Origin: Gammaproteobacteria bacterium
GTDB taxonomy: Bacteria > Pseudomonadota > Gammaproteobacteria > Pseudomonadales > Azotimanducaceae
Assembly (NCBI GenBank): GCA_002725995.1
Contig: PBRQ01000052.1
Location: 1 to 44,920 of the forward strand
Reading direction: 5' to 3'
Length of the DNA: 44,920 nucleotides
The position numbers and the translations under genes are program-made. Below, in pieces: positions 8,286-19,665 of this stretch (positions are counted from its first letter, which is position 1; each line of letters opens with the position of its first letter). The notes beneath the pieces were generated by a model, which did no database searches, was not told the DNA's origin, and saw only the letters and a list, made by a program, of their open reading frames with translations.

Positions 8286-8672
8286 GTGAAGAAAGATTCT
8301 CGACCTATAAACGTCGGTATTTCAGATCTCCTGGTGTTCGGGTGGCCTTTGCCTGCGCTTACATCTATTACACATCGCATAAGTGGTATCGTCCTGTTCG
8401 TTGGTATTGGTTTCGCCCTGTATGGGCTTGATGTATCACTCGCATCTGAGTCTGGCTTTGCCGATTTACAGGCGATGATGGCATCCCCCATTGGCAAGTT
8501 CATTACCTGGGGTTTGGTATCCGCATTGGCCTATCACCTGGTGGCCGGTACAAAGCATCTGATGATGGACCTCGGTATTGGTGAGACACTTGAAGGTGGG
8601 CAGCGCGGGGCAAAACTCGTCATTCTCTTTTCAACAGCTTTAATTTTGCTTGCCGGCTACCTGATCATCTAG
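8286..8672 (+). CDS. sdhC: Succinate dehydrogenase cytochrome b556 subunit
   Basis: Membrane anchor of complex II that binds haem b and ubiquinone together with SdhD. The 128-residue protein has three membrane helices. It shows the family signature SITHRISGIVLFVG, with the conserved Ser/His/Arg of the quinone site. The haem-ligand His84 lies in AYHLVAGTKHLMMDLG, at the same position as in E. coli. The start is GTG 8286; no suitable ATG exists. It is the first gene of the sdhCDAB-suc cluster, 19 nt before sdhD. Confidence 0.95.
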   Translation: MKKDSRPINVGISDLLVFGWPLPALTSITHRISGIVLFVGIGFALYGLDVSLASESGFADLQAMMASPIGKFITWGLVSALAYHLVAGTKHLMMDLGIGETLEGGQRGAKLVILFSTALILLAGYLII

Positions 8673-8691
8673 CATCACCGAAAGGAATCAA

Positions 8692-9063
8692 ATGTCTACG
8701 CAGATAACAAATTTTAGCCGTAATGGTGTGTCGGACTGGCTAGTGCAGCGGGCTACGGCGGTCATTTGTGCGGTCTATGCAATTGTCCTAGTTGGCTACC
8801 TGCTCCTCACACCGGAAATAACCTATCAGCAATGGAAGGATCTGTTTTCCCATACGGGCATGCAGATATTTACCCTGATTACCCTACTGGCAATCTGTGC
8901 ACATGCGTGGATCGGCATGTGGACGACGGGAACCGATTATCTTCGTGTCCACACCATGGGTGAGGGCGCAGACAGGGTAAGGTTCATTTATCAGATAATC
9001 TGCATCCTGGTCCTTTTTGTTTACCTTACATGGGGTTTTAAGATCCTCTGGGGGAGTGCGTGA
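8692..9063 (+). CDS. sdhD: Succinate dehydrogenase membrane anchor subunit
   Basis: Second hydrophobic anchor of complex II. The 123-residue protein has three membrane helices. The haem/quinone-proximal segment [17 protein letters not shown] matches the family pattern H-A-W-x-G-x-W...D-Y, which contains the haem-ligand His and the quinone-contact Tyr of this family. It is preceded by AAAGGA before ATG 8692. Its stop TGA overlaps the GTG start of sdhA (GTGA, 4 nt), so the two are translationally coupled. Confidence 0.94.
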   Translation: MSTQITNFSRNGVSDWLVQRATAVICAVYAIVLVGYLLLTPEITYQQWKDLFSHTGMQIFTLITLLAICAHAWIGMWTTGTDYLRVHTMGEGADRVRFIYQIICILVLFVYLTWGFKILWGSA

Positions 9064-10835
9064 GTAAAACACCAGTTCTGGATTTTGATGCCATCATCGT
9101 TGGTGGTGGTGGTGCGGGCATGCGGGCGGCGCTTCAGCTTGCAGAATCCGGTCGCAATACTGCCGTTATTTCCAAGGTCTTTCCAACCCGTTCACATACG
9201 GTTTCTGCCCAGGGCGGGATAACCTGTGCCATTGGCAGCGATGACCCCGAGGACAACTGGCTCTGGCATATGTATGACACGGTCAAGGGATCAGACTACA
9301 TTGGCGACCAGGATGCTATCGAATATATGTGTAGTGTCGGACCCGAGGCAGTCTATGAGCTTGAACACATGGGGCTGCCCTTTTCGAGAACAGAATCTGG
9401 CAGAATTTATCAACGGCCATTCGGTGGCCAGTCCAAGGATTTTGGCAAGGGTGGCCAGGCCGCCAGGACATGCGCGGCCGCTGACAGAACCGGTCACGCA
9501 CTGTTGCATACCCTATATCAGGGCAACCTGAAGGCGGGATCAGTCTTTTTTAGTGAATGGTTTGCCGTTGACTTGGTGAAGAATGCTAATGGCGCGATAG
9601 TGGGCGTGATGGCCATCTGCATGGATACCGGTGAGGTTTACTATATACGAGCGCGGGCAACAGTTCTGGCAACCGGTGGTGCCGGCAGAATTTACCAGTC
9701 CACGACCAACGCATTGATGAATACGGGTGATGGGCCAGGTATGAGCCTGCGAGCCGGGTTTGCTGTTCAGGATATCGAGATGTGGCAGTTTCACCCGACG
9801 GGTATCGCTGGAGCGGGTGTACTGGTAACTGAAGGGTGCCGTGGTGAGGGTGGTTATCTCATTAACAAGGACGGCGAACGCTTTATGGAGCGCTATGCGC
9901 CGAACGCCAAGGACCTGGCCGGCAGAGATGTCGTTGCGCGCAGCATGATTCTTGAGATTTTGGATGGCCGCGGAGCAGGTGAAAATGGCGACCATGTATA
10001 TCTGAAGCTCGACCATCTGGGCGAGGAAATTCTGCATTCCCGTTTGCCTGGTATTGTGGAACTTTCAAGAACCTTTGCTCATGTTGATCCCGTTAAAGAA
10101 CCGATCCCGGTTGAGCCAACATGTCACTATATGATGGGCGGCCTGCCAGCCAACATCCACGGTCAGGTAATCAGCCCGGATGTTGATGGCAATGATCAGA
10201 TCGTGGATGGGCTCTACGCAGCCGGTGAAACCGCGTGTGTCTCGGTCCATGGTGCGAATCGCCTTGGCGGTAACTCTTTACTGGACCTGGTGGTATTCGG
10301 GCGAGCTGCCGGGTTGCATATCATTCAGGCACTCAGTGAAGGTGTGGATTCCCTAGATGCCTCCGAATCAGACCTGGATGCGGCGCTGGCGAGACTTCGT
10401 CGATGGGACGAGTCGGATACGGGTGGCGAGAGTGTTCCCAAATTGAAGAAAGAACTGCAGTCTTGCATGCAGCTGAATTTTGGTGTGTTCAGGAAAGAAG
10501 AGCCGATGCAGAAAGGCATCGAAAAACTCGCTGAGTTACGTGAACGTATAGCCAATGCGAGCTTGGGGGACAAGAGTTCCGCATTTAACACTGCCCGATT
10601 GGAAGCCCTTGAGTTGGATAATCTGCTCGAAGTGGCTGAAGCCACTGCTATCTGCGCTGAGGGGCGCAAAGAGAGCAGGGGAGCCCACGCCAGAGATGAT
10701 TATCAGGATCGTGACGATGAGAACTGGTTAGTACATTCTATATACCAGCCTTCGAACAAGCAGTTGTCAAAAAGAAAGGTCAATATGGAGCCAAAGACGG
10801 TTCCCACTTTTGAGCCCATGACCAGGACTTATTAG
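9060..10835 (+). CDS. sdhA: Succinate dehydrogenase flavoprotein subunit
   Basis: Catalytic subunit oxidising succinate to fumarate, with covalently bound FAD. The FAD-binding motif is [13 protein letters not shown]. The covalent FAD-His is His46 in [11 protein letters not shown]. Substrate-site motifs include [11 protein letters not shown], the RGEGG loop and [19 protein letters not shown]. The 591 residues match the family. The start is GTG 9060, inside the sdhD stop. The C-terminus ends [13 protein letters not shown], typical of a complete SdhA. Confidence 0.97.
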   Translation: MSKTPVLDFDAIIVGGGGAGMRAALQLAESGRNTAVISKVFPTRSHTVSAQGGITCAIGSDDPEDNWLWHMYDTVKGSDYIGDQDAIEYMCSVGPEAVYELEHMGLPFSRTESGRIYQRPFGGQSKDFGKGGQAARTCAAADRTGHALLHTLYQGNLKAGSVFFSEWFAVDLVKNANGAIVGVMAICMDTGEVYYIRARATVLATGGAGRIYQSTTNALMNTGDGPGMSLRAGFAVQDIEMWQFHPTGIAGAGVLVTEGCRGEGGYLINKDGERFMERYAPNAKDLAGRDVVARSMILEILDGRGAGENGDHVYLKLDHLGEEILHSRLPGIVELSRTFAHVDPVKEPIPVEPTCHYMMGGLPANIHGQVISPDVDGNDQIVDGLYAAGETACVSVHGANRLGGNSLLDLVVFGRAAGLHIIQALSEGVDSLDASESDLDAALARLRRWDESDTGGESVPKLKKELQSCMQLNFGVFRKEEPMQKGIEKLAELRERIANASLGDKSSAFNTARLEALELDNLLEVAEATAICAEGRKESRGAHARDDYQDRDDENWLVHSIYQPSNKQLSKRKVNMEPKTVPTFEPMTRTY

Positions 10836-10852
10836 GAATTCGGAGGTAACCA

Positions 10853-11557
10853 ATGCTAGTGAGTCTGTATCGATATAATCCTGACAAGGACAGCGAACCT
10901 TATATGCAGGATATTGATCTTGAAGTTCCAGCCGGTAAAGATCTAATGGTGCTGGATGTACTGGAGCTGTTGAAGGAAGGCGATGCAACTGTTTCTTACC
11001 GTCGTTCATGCCGTGAGGGCGTATGCGGCTCCGACGGCATGAATATGAACGGTAAGAATGGCCTGGCCTGCATGACCCCAATTTCAGAGGTTGTAAAATC
11101 AGATAAGCTGACGCTGCGTCCACTCCCGGGGTTGCCGGTTATCCGAGATCTTGTGGTCGATATGGAGCAGTTCTACAACCAATATAAGAAAATAGACCCC
11201 TTCCTCATCAATGATGAGCTGCCACCGGGCAAGGAACGCCTACAATCACCAGAGGATCGCGAGAAACTAGACGGACTCTACGAGTGCATCCTTTGCGCCT
11301 GCTGCTCCACTTCCTGTCCCACATTCTGGTGGAATCCAGACAAGTTTATTGGCCCTGCAGGGCTCCTACAGGCCTATCGTTTCCTGGCTGACAGCAGGGA
11401 TACAGCGACCGAAGAGCGCCTGTTAAAGCTTGAAGACCCTTTTAGTATCTTTCGCTGCCGTGGCATCATGAACTGTGTCAGCGTTTGCCCTAAGAACTTG
11501 AATCCGACCAAGGCTATTGGCCATATTCGGAATATGCTGCTGGAGAGGGCTGTATAG
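10853..11557 (+). CDS. sdhB: Succinate dehydrogenase iron-sulfur subunit
   Basis: Electron-transfer subunit of complex II. The N-terminal ferredoxin domain binds [2Fe-2S] through SCREGVCGSDGMNMNGKNG and a further Cys (LAC). The C-terminal domain carries CILCACCSTSCP and CRGIMNCVSVCPKNLNP for the [4Fe-4S] and [3Fe-4S] clusters. Length is 234 residues. The start at ATG 10853 has a strong GGAGG upstream. The next gene in the cluster is sucA, after a 75-bp gap. Confidence 0.97.
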   Translation: MLVSLYRYNPDKDSEPYMQDIDLEVPAGKDLMVLDVLELLKEGDATVSYRRSCREGVCGSDGMNMNGKNGLACMTPISEVVKSDKLTLRPLPGLPVIRDLVVDMEQFYNQYKKIDPFLINDELPPGKERLQSPEDREKLDGLYECILCACCSTSCPTFWWNPDKFIGPAGLLQAYRFLADSRDTATEERLLKLEDPFSIFRCRGIMNCVSVCPKNLNPTKAIGHIRNMLLERAV

Positions 11558-11632
11558 CGCCTTCGCATAGGGCGTCGAAATTATGTAGTATTCCTTTTTC
11601 TGAATCCCAATTCAGTCTCCAGAGAGATCATT

Positions 11633-14479
11633 ATGGATGATAGCATCATGGAGCAAATGTGGCTTAGCGGCCATATTTCGGGCGGTAATGCTTCTTACGT
11701 GGAAGAACTCTACGAAGCCTACCTGAAAGATCCATCAGAAATACCGGATCAGTGGCGGAGCTACTTTGAGACCTTACCCGTAGTTGAAGGGGCTCTCGCG
11801 CCTGATATCTCCCACGCGACTGTACGCGATCACTTTCTCTTGCTTTCCAAGAACCAGTCACGGGTCGCCCCTGTTTCCGCCAGCAGTATTTCCAGCGAAT
11901 ACGAACGCAAACAATTTGCAGTAAGTGAATTGATAAATAGTTATCGGCGCGCAGGACATGGCAAGGCGAAACTTGACCCGCTGGAACTGGAAAATCAAAG
12001 CGCAGTAATGGCGCTCGAACTGGATTATCACCATCTGTCGGCAGCGGATCTTGATACTCGCTTTCAGACTGGCAACCTCTTTTTTGGTGATGCTGAAGCT
12101 TCGCTGCGGGAAATTGTTGAAGTACTAGAGAAAACCTACTGCGGTTCTATCGGTGCCGAATACATGCACATCATAGATGAAATTGAGCAGATGTGGGTAC
12201 AACAAAGAATGGAAGGGGCAAGATCCAAGCCCTCGTTCGGAAATGGCATTAAGCGCCGTATACTTGATCGTTTGATCGCCGCTGAAGGCCTTGAGAAATA
12301 CCTTGGCACCAAATACCCAGGGACGAAACGGTTTGGCCTTGAAGGTGGTGAAGCCTTTATCCCGTGCCTCGCTGAACTGATTCATCGTGCCGGGTCGGCT
12401 GGAGTAGTCGAATCAGTGATTGGAATGGCGCACCGCGGGCGGCTCAATGTACTGGTTAATTTGTTTGGCAAGGACCCTGCTGATCTTTTCGACGAGTTTG
12501 AAGGGCGCTATGAGCCAGGTACCGGTTCAGGTGACGTCAAATATCATCAGGGCTTCTCGTCCAATTTGATGACACCCGGTGGTGAAATGCATCTGGCGCT
12601 TGGGTTTAATCCCTCACATCTTGAAATTGGGGCACCGGTAATCGTGGGTTCGGTGCGAGCAAGAATGGATCGTCGAGAAGATGATGTAGGAGACAAGGTC
12701 CTGGCGATCAACGTGCACGGTGATGCAGCTTTTGCCGGGCAGGGTGTGGTCATGGAAACCTTCCAGATGTCACAGACAAGAGGGTTCTACTCTGGCGGCA
12801 CCATACACGTCATAATAAACAACCAGATTGGCTATACCGTCAGTGAGCGGGAAGACGCGCGTTCAACGCGCCACTGCACCGAGATAGCCAAGATGGTGCA
12901 GGCGCCTGTATTCCATATTAATGGAGATGATCCGGAGGCTGTTCTATTTGTTTCCCAAATGGCGCTTGACTATCGAATGGAGTTCAAAAAGGACGTTGTG
13001 ATTGATATCGTCTGTTATCGCCGGCGTGGACACAATGAGGGGGACGAGCCATCTATTACCCAGCCTGTCATGTACCAGCGAATCCGCAAGCACCCCACGA
13101 CCATGGCGCTATATGCGCAGAAAGTGATTGCTGATGGCGCCATTGATGAAAAGGACTTTCAGTCGCGAATAGAGGCATATCGGAATCTACTCGATGAAGG
13201 TCACGCTGTTGCTTGGGATTACTTGAAGGAACCTGATGCCTCCTCATTCGTTGATTGGCAGCCTTACCTTGGTCATGAATGGGATGACGCGGTTGATACG
13301 ACTTTCAATATCAAGGAATTTCAGTCTCTTGCCGGTAGCCTTGGCAAAATACCGGAGGGATTCGTCTTACAAAGGCAGGTTGCAAAAATTCTGGAAGATC
13401 GCAGAAAAATGGCAGCCGGTGCGCTGCCCATTAATTGGGGTTGTGCGGAGGTTTTGGCTTATGGAAGCCTATTAGCTCAAGGGTTCAAAATCAGGATTAC
13501 GGGCCAGGACGTAGGAAGAGGGACCTTCTCTCATCGTCATGCCGTACTCCATGATCAAAAAGAAGGCGGAACTTTTACTCCCCTCAAGACTATTGGCGAA
13601 ATGAAAAATCAGTTCGTGCTGTTTGACTCGCTTCTTTCTGAAGAAGCGGTGCTGGCATTTGAATATGGGTATTCTCAAACCAGTCCAAATACGATGGTAG
13701 TCTGGGAAGCGCAATTTGGAGATTTTGCGAATGGAGCACAGGTTGTCATTGACCAGTTCATTACCAGTGGCGAGCACAAGTGGGCTCGATTATCTGGGTT
13801 GGTCATGCTGCTTCCCCATGGTTACGAAGGGGCAGGCCCCGAGCATTCCTCAGCGAGGTTGGAGCGATACCTGCAATTGTGCGCTGAGCATAATATCCAG
13901 GTTTGTGTACCAACGACTCCTGCACAGATATTCCACCTGTTGCGCCGCCAGATGATCCGAAAGTATCGAACGCCACTAATTGTCATGACACCGAAAAGCC
14001 TACTTCGCCACAAGGAGGCAATTTCCGCACTGGAAGACCTGACAGATGGCAAATTCAACACGCTGTTGCTGGATGAGGTTAATCGCAACAAGGATCAGGT
14101 TAAACGTCTCGTTTTTTGTAGCGGCAAGGTGTTCTACGATCTGAAGAAAAGACAGCAAGAGGAAGAGCTAAACCATGTTGTGATTATACGGATCGAGCAG
14201 CTTTATCCTTTTCCAGAGCAGGACCTGAGCGAACTTATTAGTCAATATAAAGATGTAGAGGCTGCCATCTGGTGCCAGGAAGAACCCATGAACCAGGGGG
14301 CCTGGTACAGCAGTCAGCACCATCTCCGGAGAGTAATCACTGGTTGTATACCAGGGCTGTACTTGCAGTATGCTGGACGTGAATCTTCAGCTGCAGCTGC
14401 TGCTGGCTATATGTCGCTTCATATCCAACAACAGAATGAATTGGTGCACGAGGCCCTGTTTGGGAAAAGTGCTGAATAA
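11633..14479 (+). CDS. sucA: 2-oxoglutarate dehydrogenase E1 component
   Basis: Thiamine-diphosphate-dependent decarboxylase that feeds succinyl groups to SucB. The N-terminal segment LYEAYLKDPSEIPDQWRSYF is the E2-binding tail of the family. TPP/Mg motifs occur in HGDAAFAGQGVVMET and VIINNQIGYT. Active-site His-rich segments are GMAHRGRLNVLVN and YRRRGHNEGDEPS. The pyrimidine domain has GQDVGRGTFSHRHAV. At 948 residues it is full length. ATG 11633 is preceded by AGAGAG. It is followed by sucB after 41 nt. Confidence 0.97.
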   Translation: MDDSIMEQMWLSGHISGGNASYVEELYEAYLKDPSEIPDQWRSYFETLPVVEGALAPDISHATVRDHFLLLSKNQSRVAPVSASSISSEYERKQFAVSELINSYRRAGHGKAKLDPLELENQSAVMALELDYHHLSAADLDTRFQTGNLFFGDAEASLREIVEVLEKTYCGSIGAEYMHIIDEIEQMWVQQRMEGARSKPSFGNGIKRRILDRLIAAEGLEKYLGTKYPGTKRFGLEGGEAFIPCLAELIHRAGSAGVVESVIGMAHRGRLNVLVNLFGKDPADLFDEFEGRYEPGTGSGDVKYHQGFSSNLMTPGGEMHLALGFNPSHLEIGAPVIVGSVRARMDRREDDVGDKVLAINVHGDAAFAGQGVVMETFQMSQTRGFYSGGTIHVIINNQIGYTVSEREDARSTRHCTEIAKMVQAPVFHINGDDPEAVLFVSQMALDYRMEFKKDVVIDIVCYRRRGHNEGDEPSITQPVMYQRIRKHPTTMALYAQKVIADGAIDEKDFQSRIEAYRNLLDEGHAVAWDYLKEPDASSFVDWQPYLGHEWDDAVDTTFNIKEFQSLAGSLGKIPEGFVLQRQVAKILEDRRKMAAGALPINWGCAEVLAYGSLLAQGFKIRITGQDVGRGTFSHRHAVLHDQKEGGTFTPLKTIGEMKNQFVLFDSLLSEEAVLAFEYGYSQTSPNTMVVWEAQFGDFANGAQVVIDQFITSGEHKWARLSGLVMLLPHGYEGAGPEHSSARLERYLQLCAEHNIQVCVPTTPAQIFHLLRRQMIRKYRTPLIVMTPKSLLRHKEAISALEDLTDGKFNTLLLDEVNRNKDQVKRLVFCSGKVFYDLKKRQQEEELNHVVIIRIEQLYPFPEQDLSELISQYKDVEAAIWCQEEPMNQGAWYSSQHHLRRVITGCIPGLYLQYAGRESSAAAAAGYMSLHIQQQNELVHEALFGKSAE

Positions 14480-14520
14480 GATTATGTGTTTATCGCTAGT
14501 TACGCGCTGAGGACTAGAAA

Positions 14521-15729
14521 ATGATTGAAATCAAAACCCCTGAATTCCCAGAATCAATAGCGGATGGTGAGATCGCTACCTGGCATGTCAAAGTTGGTGA
14601 GAGTGTCCGGCGAGATCAAATCCTGGTCGATATTGAAACGGATAAAGTGGTAATTGAGGTTGTTGCACCAGCCGATGGTGTGCTGCAAAAAATTCTCAAG
14701 AAAGAGGGTGAAACAGTTTTTGCCGAAGAGGTTCTTGGTGAATTTGAAGCAGGCGACGTCTCGCTTCCTGATGCAGATGAAGATTTGGAAACGCCGGAAG
14801 ATGGGGGGTCTTCGGCGACGGCACAGCTGGCAAGCCCCGCCGCAAGAAAAATAGCGGATGAAAACAAAATAGATGTTACTAGCGTGGCCGGTACGGGAAA
14901 GGGGGGAAGAGTCACTAAGGAGGACATTATCAAGGCGGTTGCAGCAGCCGAGCAGCAGACACCTGCGCCATCCCCAGCTAGTAAAGCAGAGAGCCTAGTG
15001 AATACTCCTTCTGTAGTTGCGGGTGAGAGGGTTGAGCGCCGTGTACCTATGACTCGGTTGCGCGCAAGCATTGCGAGAAGGCTGGTTGATGCACAGCAAA
15101 ATGCTGCCATGTTAACGACCTTCAATGAGGTGGACATGCAAGCCATCATTGACCTTCGAAATAGGTATAAGGACGATTTTGAAAAAGCACATGGTGGCAC
15201 ACGCCTTGGCTTCATGTCCTTTTTTGTTCGCGCCAGTGTTGAAGCCTTGAAACGGTTCCCTGCAGTCAATGCCTCAATTGATGGAAATGATATTGTTTAC
15301 CATGGTTATCAGGACATAGGTGTTGCGGTCGGTTCATCCAGAGGGCTGGTTGTCCCGGTCCTCCGTGAAGCGGATAGCTTAACGCTGGCTGAAATCGAGG
15401 AGCAGGTTCGTGGTTACGGTATAAAAGCAAGAGATGGGAAGCTGTCTATAGAAGATATGACCGGTGGCACTTTTACGATCTCAAATGGGGGTGTCTTCGG
15501 TTCACTTTTATCAACACCGATTCTCAATCCCCCTCAGACTGGCATCCTCGGGATGCACAAAATCCAGGAAAGACCGATGGCGGTCGACGGGGAAATTCTG
15601 ATCAGGCCAATGATGTACTTGGCCATGTCTTATGACCATCGACTAATTGATGGCCAGGAGGCTGTTCGCTTTCTGGTTACCATCAAGGACTTTCTGGAAG
15701 AGCCAGCAAGGATCCTCCTGGATATTTGA
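14521..15729 (+). CDS. sucB: Dihydrolipoyllysine-residue succinyltransferase (E2 of 2-oxoglutarate dehydrogenase)
   Basis: Core of the 2-oxoglutarate dehydrogenase complex. One N-terminal lipoyl domain carries Lys42 in [12 protein letters not shown]. An acidic linker follows, then the peripheral subunit-binding domain at about 103-140 ([27 protein letters not shown]), an Ala/Pro-rich linker and the catalytic domain. The active-site motif is [17 protein letters not shown]. The 402 residues match a single-lipoyl SucB. It sits between its E1 and E3 partners. Confidence 0.97.
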   Translation: MIEIKTPEFPESIADGEIATWHVKVGESVRRDQILVDIETDKVVIEVVAPADGVLQKILKKEGETVFAEEVLGEFEAGDVSLPDADEDLETPEDGGSSATAQLASPAARKIADENKIDVTSVAGTGKGGRVTKEDIIKAVAAAEQQTPAPSPASKAESLVNTPSVVAGERVERRVPMTRLRASIARRLVDAQQNAAMLTTFNEVDMQAIIDLRNRYKDDFEKAHGGTRLGFMSFFVRASVEALKRFPAVNASIDGNDIVYHGYQDIGVAVGSSRGLVVPVLREADSLTLAEIEEQVRGYGIKARDGKLSIEDMTGGTFTISNGGVFGSLLSTPILNPPQTGILGMHKIQERPMAVDGEILIRPMMYLAMSYDHRLIDGQEAVRFLVTIKDFLEEPARILLDI

Positions 15730-15797
15730 ACTATGCTCTGTCATCCACCCAAGGGCAGAGCTTCATATTTGGGATGTGCAGAAAATGAGATTTATAA

Positions 15798-17246
<1,449 letters not shown>

Positions 17247-17339
17247 TTTTGACGTGGATGCCGACTTTCGTATCTGCTTTTTATGGCAACCAATTTTTAT
17301 AAACTATTTTAATCAACTAAGTGTTAAGGATTTGAAGTT

Positions 17340-18509
17340 ATGAATCTTCATGAGTATCAGGCTAAGCAGTTGTTTGCCGAATATGGGCTACCTGTTTCAA
17401 AGGGTAAGGCGGTGGACACCGCTGATGAAGCAGTAGGTGTCGCAGAAGAATTAGGCGGAGATAAGTGGGTCGTCAAGGTTCAGGTGCATGCGGGAGGACG
17501 CGGTAAAGCAGGTGGTGTGAAGGTTGTGTCCAGCGTTGATGAAATCCGCGCTTTTGCAGATCAACATATAGGCACGAACCTTGTGACATTCCAGACCGAC
17601 GAGAAGGGTCAGCCTGTCAGCAAGATATTCGTCGAAGAGTGTGCTGATATAGCCACGGAATTATATCTGGGCGCGGTAATAGACCGCTCCAGCCATAGGA
17701 TTACTTTCATGGCCTCAACGGAAGGTGGTGTTGAGATCGAGAAAGTAGCTCAGGAGACCCCGGAGAAAATACTTCAGGCGGAAATTGATCCTGCTGTGGG
17801 TGCATCTTCTTATCAGGGGCGTGACCTTGCTTTTCAGCTTGGACTTGAAGGTAAACAGGTTAACCAGTTTGCCAGGCTCTTTGTTTCATTGGCAAATATG
17901 TTCGAGGAATGTGATTTATCTCTGGTTGAGATCAACCCACTGGTCATCACCACTGCTGGTGATGTCCACTGCCTGGACGCGAAGGTCTCTGTCGATAGCA
18001 ACGCGCTGTACCGGCAAAAGAAACTTGCTGCCATGCGCGACCATTCTCAGGAGGATGAGCGGGAGAACGAAGCCTCGGAATACGGCCTCAACTATGTTGC
18101 CCTTGAAGGCAATATTGGCTGTATGGTGAATGGCGCCGGATTGGCAATGGGTACGATGGACCTGGTTAAGCTGCGTGGTGGCCAGCCGGCAAACTTCCTT
18201 GATGTCGGAGGTGGTGCGACAAAAGAAGCTGTTTGTGAAGCGTTTAAGATAATACTGTCGGACAAGGCTGTGAAGGCGGTGCTTATCAACATATTTGGCG
18301 GCATTGTCCGGTGCGACATTATAGCGGAAGGAATAATCGGGGCTGTAAAAGAGGTGCATGTAGCGGTGCCGGTAATTGTGAGATTCGAAGGAAATAATGC
18401 GGATCTTGGTGTGAAAGCGCTTGATGATAGTGATGTGGATATTATTGCGGCATCGAGCCTGAGCGATGCGGCGCAAAAAGCAGTAGATGCAGCGGGAGGT
18501 GAGGCATGA
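17340..18509 (+). CDS. sucC: Succinyl-CoA synthetase beta subunit
   Basis: ATP-grasp subunit that binds nucleotide and succinate and makes ATP or GTP from succinyl-CoA. Motifs are [19 protein letters not shown] at the N-terminus, [16 protein letters not shown] in the ATP-grasp fold and [11 protein letters not shown] in the C-terminal domain. At 389 residues it is full length. The 93-bp leader from lpdA is AT-rich, with a TATAAA at 17298. A secondary promoter is possible but its -35 is poor. Its stop overlaps the sucD start (ATGA). Confidence 0.97.
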   Translation: MNLHEYQAKQLFAEYGLPVSKGKAVDTADEAVGVAEELGGDKWVVKVQVHAGGRGKAGGVKVVSSVDEIRAFADQHIGTNLVTFQTDEKGQPVSKIFVEECADIATELYLGAVIDRSSHRITFMASTEGGVEIEKVAQETPEKILQAEIDPAVGASSYQGRDLAFQLGLEGKQVNQFARLFVSLANMFEECDLSLVEINPLVITTAGDVHCLDAKVSVDSNALYRQKKLAAMRDHSQEDERENEASEYGLNYVALEGNIGCMVNGAGLAMGTMDLVKLRGGQPANFLDVGGGATKEAVCEAFKIILSDKAVKAVLINIFGGIVRCDIIAEGIIGAVKEVHVAVPVIVRFEGNNADLGVKALDDSDVDIIAASSLSDAAQKAVDAAGGEA

Positions 18510-19381
18510 GTGTATTGGTTGACAAGTCAACGAAGGTCATTTGTCAGGGATTTACCGGTTCCCAGGGAACACTTCATTCCGAACAGGCTATTGCATATGG
18601 AACTCAAGTCGTTGGTGGAGTGACCCCCGGCAAGGGTGGCCAGGAGCACCTGGGTTTACCCGTATTTAATACGATGCGAGAAGCAGTAGATGCAACGGGT
18701 GCCGATGCCTCAGTAATCTATGTACCTGCACCCTTTGCCAAGGACGGTATTCTTGAGGCTGCTGATGCAGGCATCAAGCTGATCGTATGTATCACTGAAG
18801 GAGTTCCAACGCTGGATATGCTGACTGCAAAGGCCAGCCTGAACAGCCGTGGGATCCGGCTGATAGGCCCGAATTGTCCGGGTATCATTACCCCCGGGGG
18901 ATGTAAGATTGGCATTATGCCTGCTGACATACATCTGCCAGGAAGAGTCGGTGTTGTTTCAAGGTCTGGCACCCTGACCTACGAGGCGGTAAAGCAGACA
19001 ACTGACCTCGGTTTTGGTCAGAGTACCTGTGTTGGTATTGGTGGAGACCCCATACCTGGCAGTAGCTTCATCGATATCCTGGGTCTGTTTGAGGAGGACC
19101 CGGAAACAGAAGCAATAGCCATGGTCGGCGAAATAGGTGGTACCGCCGAAGAAGAAGCGGCTGCCTTCATCAAGAAAAATGTTACCAAACCCGTTGTCGC
19201 ATACATTGCTGGTGTGACCGCACCGCCGGGCAAGCGCATGGGGCATGCCGGAGCGATCATAGCCGGGGGTAAGGGTACAGCTGACGAGAAGTTTGCTGCC
19301 CTGCAGTCTGCTGGCGTGCATACGGTTGAAAGCCTGGCGGAAATCGGTAGCAAACTGCAGGAAGTCACGGGTTGGTCCTAA
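18506..19381 (+). CDS. sucD: Succinyl-CoA synthetase alpha subunit
   Basis: CoA-binding, phosphohistidine-carrying subunit. The N-terminal CoA Rossmann motif is [16 protein letters not shown]. The active-site phosphohistidine is His247 in [17 protein letters not shown]. Length is 291 residues. It overlaps sucC by 4 nt, giving coupled 1:1 synthesis. This ends the TCA cluster. No strong terminator follows; a 284-bp gap leads to htpG. Confidence 0.97.
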   Translation: MSVLVDKSTKVICQGFTGSQGTLHSEQAIAYGTQVVGGVTPGKGGQEHLGLPVFNTMREAVDATGADASVIYVPAPFAKDGILEAADAGIKLIVCITEGVPTLDMLTAKASLNSRGIRLIGPNCPGIITPGGCKIGIMPADIHLPGRVGVVSRSGTLTYEAVKQTTDLGFGQSTCVGIGGDPIPGSSFIDILGLFEEDPETEAIAMVGEIGGTAEEEAAAFIKKNVTKPVVAYIAGVTAPPGKRMGHAGAIIAGGKGTADEKFAALQSAGVHTVESLAEIGSKLQEVTGWS

Positions 19382-19488
19382 GACTCCCGAGGCTTTTAGA
19401 CAAGGGGGTTACCGGCAGTATCGGCGTACCTATGTGAGGCTCAGGTCCGGACAGGAAACGGTCTGCACCATGGGTGGGTGTGCCTACC

Positions 19489-19517
19489 CTTGAAAATGCC
19501 TGTCATTGCCCCCAACT
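19489..19517 (+). promoter_or_regulatory. Sigma-32 (heat-shock) promoter of htpG
   Basis: CTTGAAA at 19489-19495 matches the sigma-32 -35 consensus exactly. CCCCAACT at 19510-19517 lies 14 nt downstream, against a consensus of CCCCATnT. It sits about 150 nt upstream of htpG, a classical heat-shock gene. The rest of the 19382-19665 gap holds nothing else I could name. Confidence 0.75.
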
Positions 19518-19665
19518 ACCTAGTTCCCATATCAAATAAGTGAGCTTGGCCACGATTTTACAGTGCCAACAATATATCAGATATATGAAACAGGAACGGG
19601 AATTGCCTGTTGCAGATAAATAGTACGGCGGATGCCCGCCATGAACCAGATTATTGAGGATCTAC

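Noticed and set aside
14616-15269. 217-residue minus-strand frame
   Set aside because: It is antisense to sucB, whose Ala/Pro linker removes stops from the other strand; no protein-like motifs.
17916-18530. 204-residue minus-strand frame over sucC
   Set aside because: A shadow frame; composition is not protein-like and the plus strand is firmly sucC.
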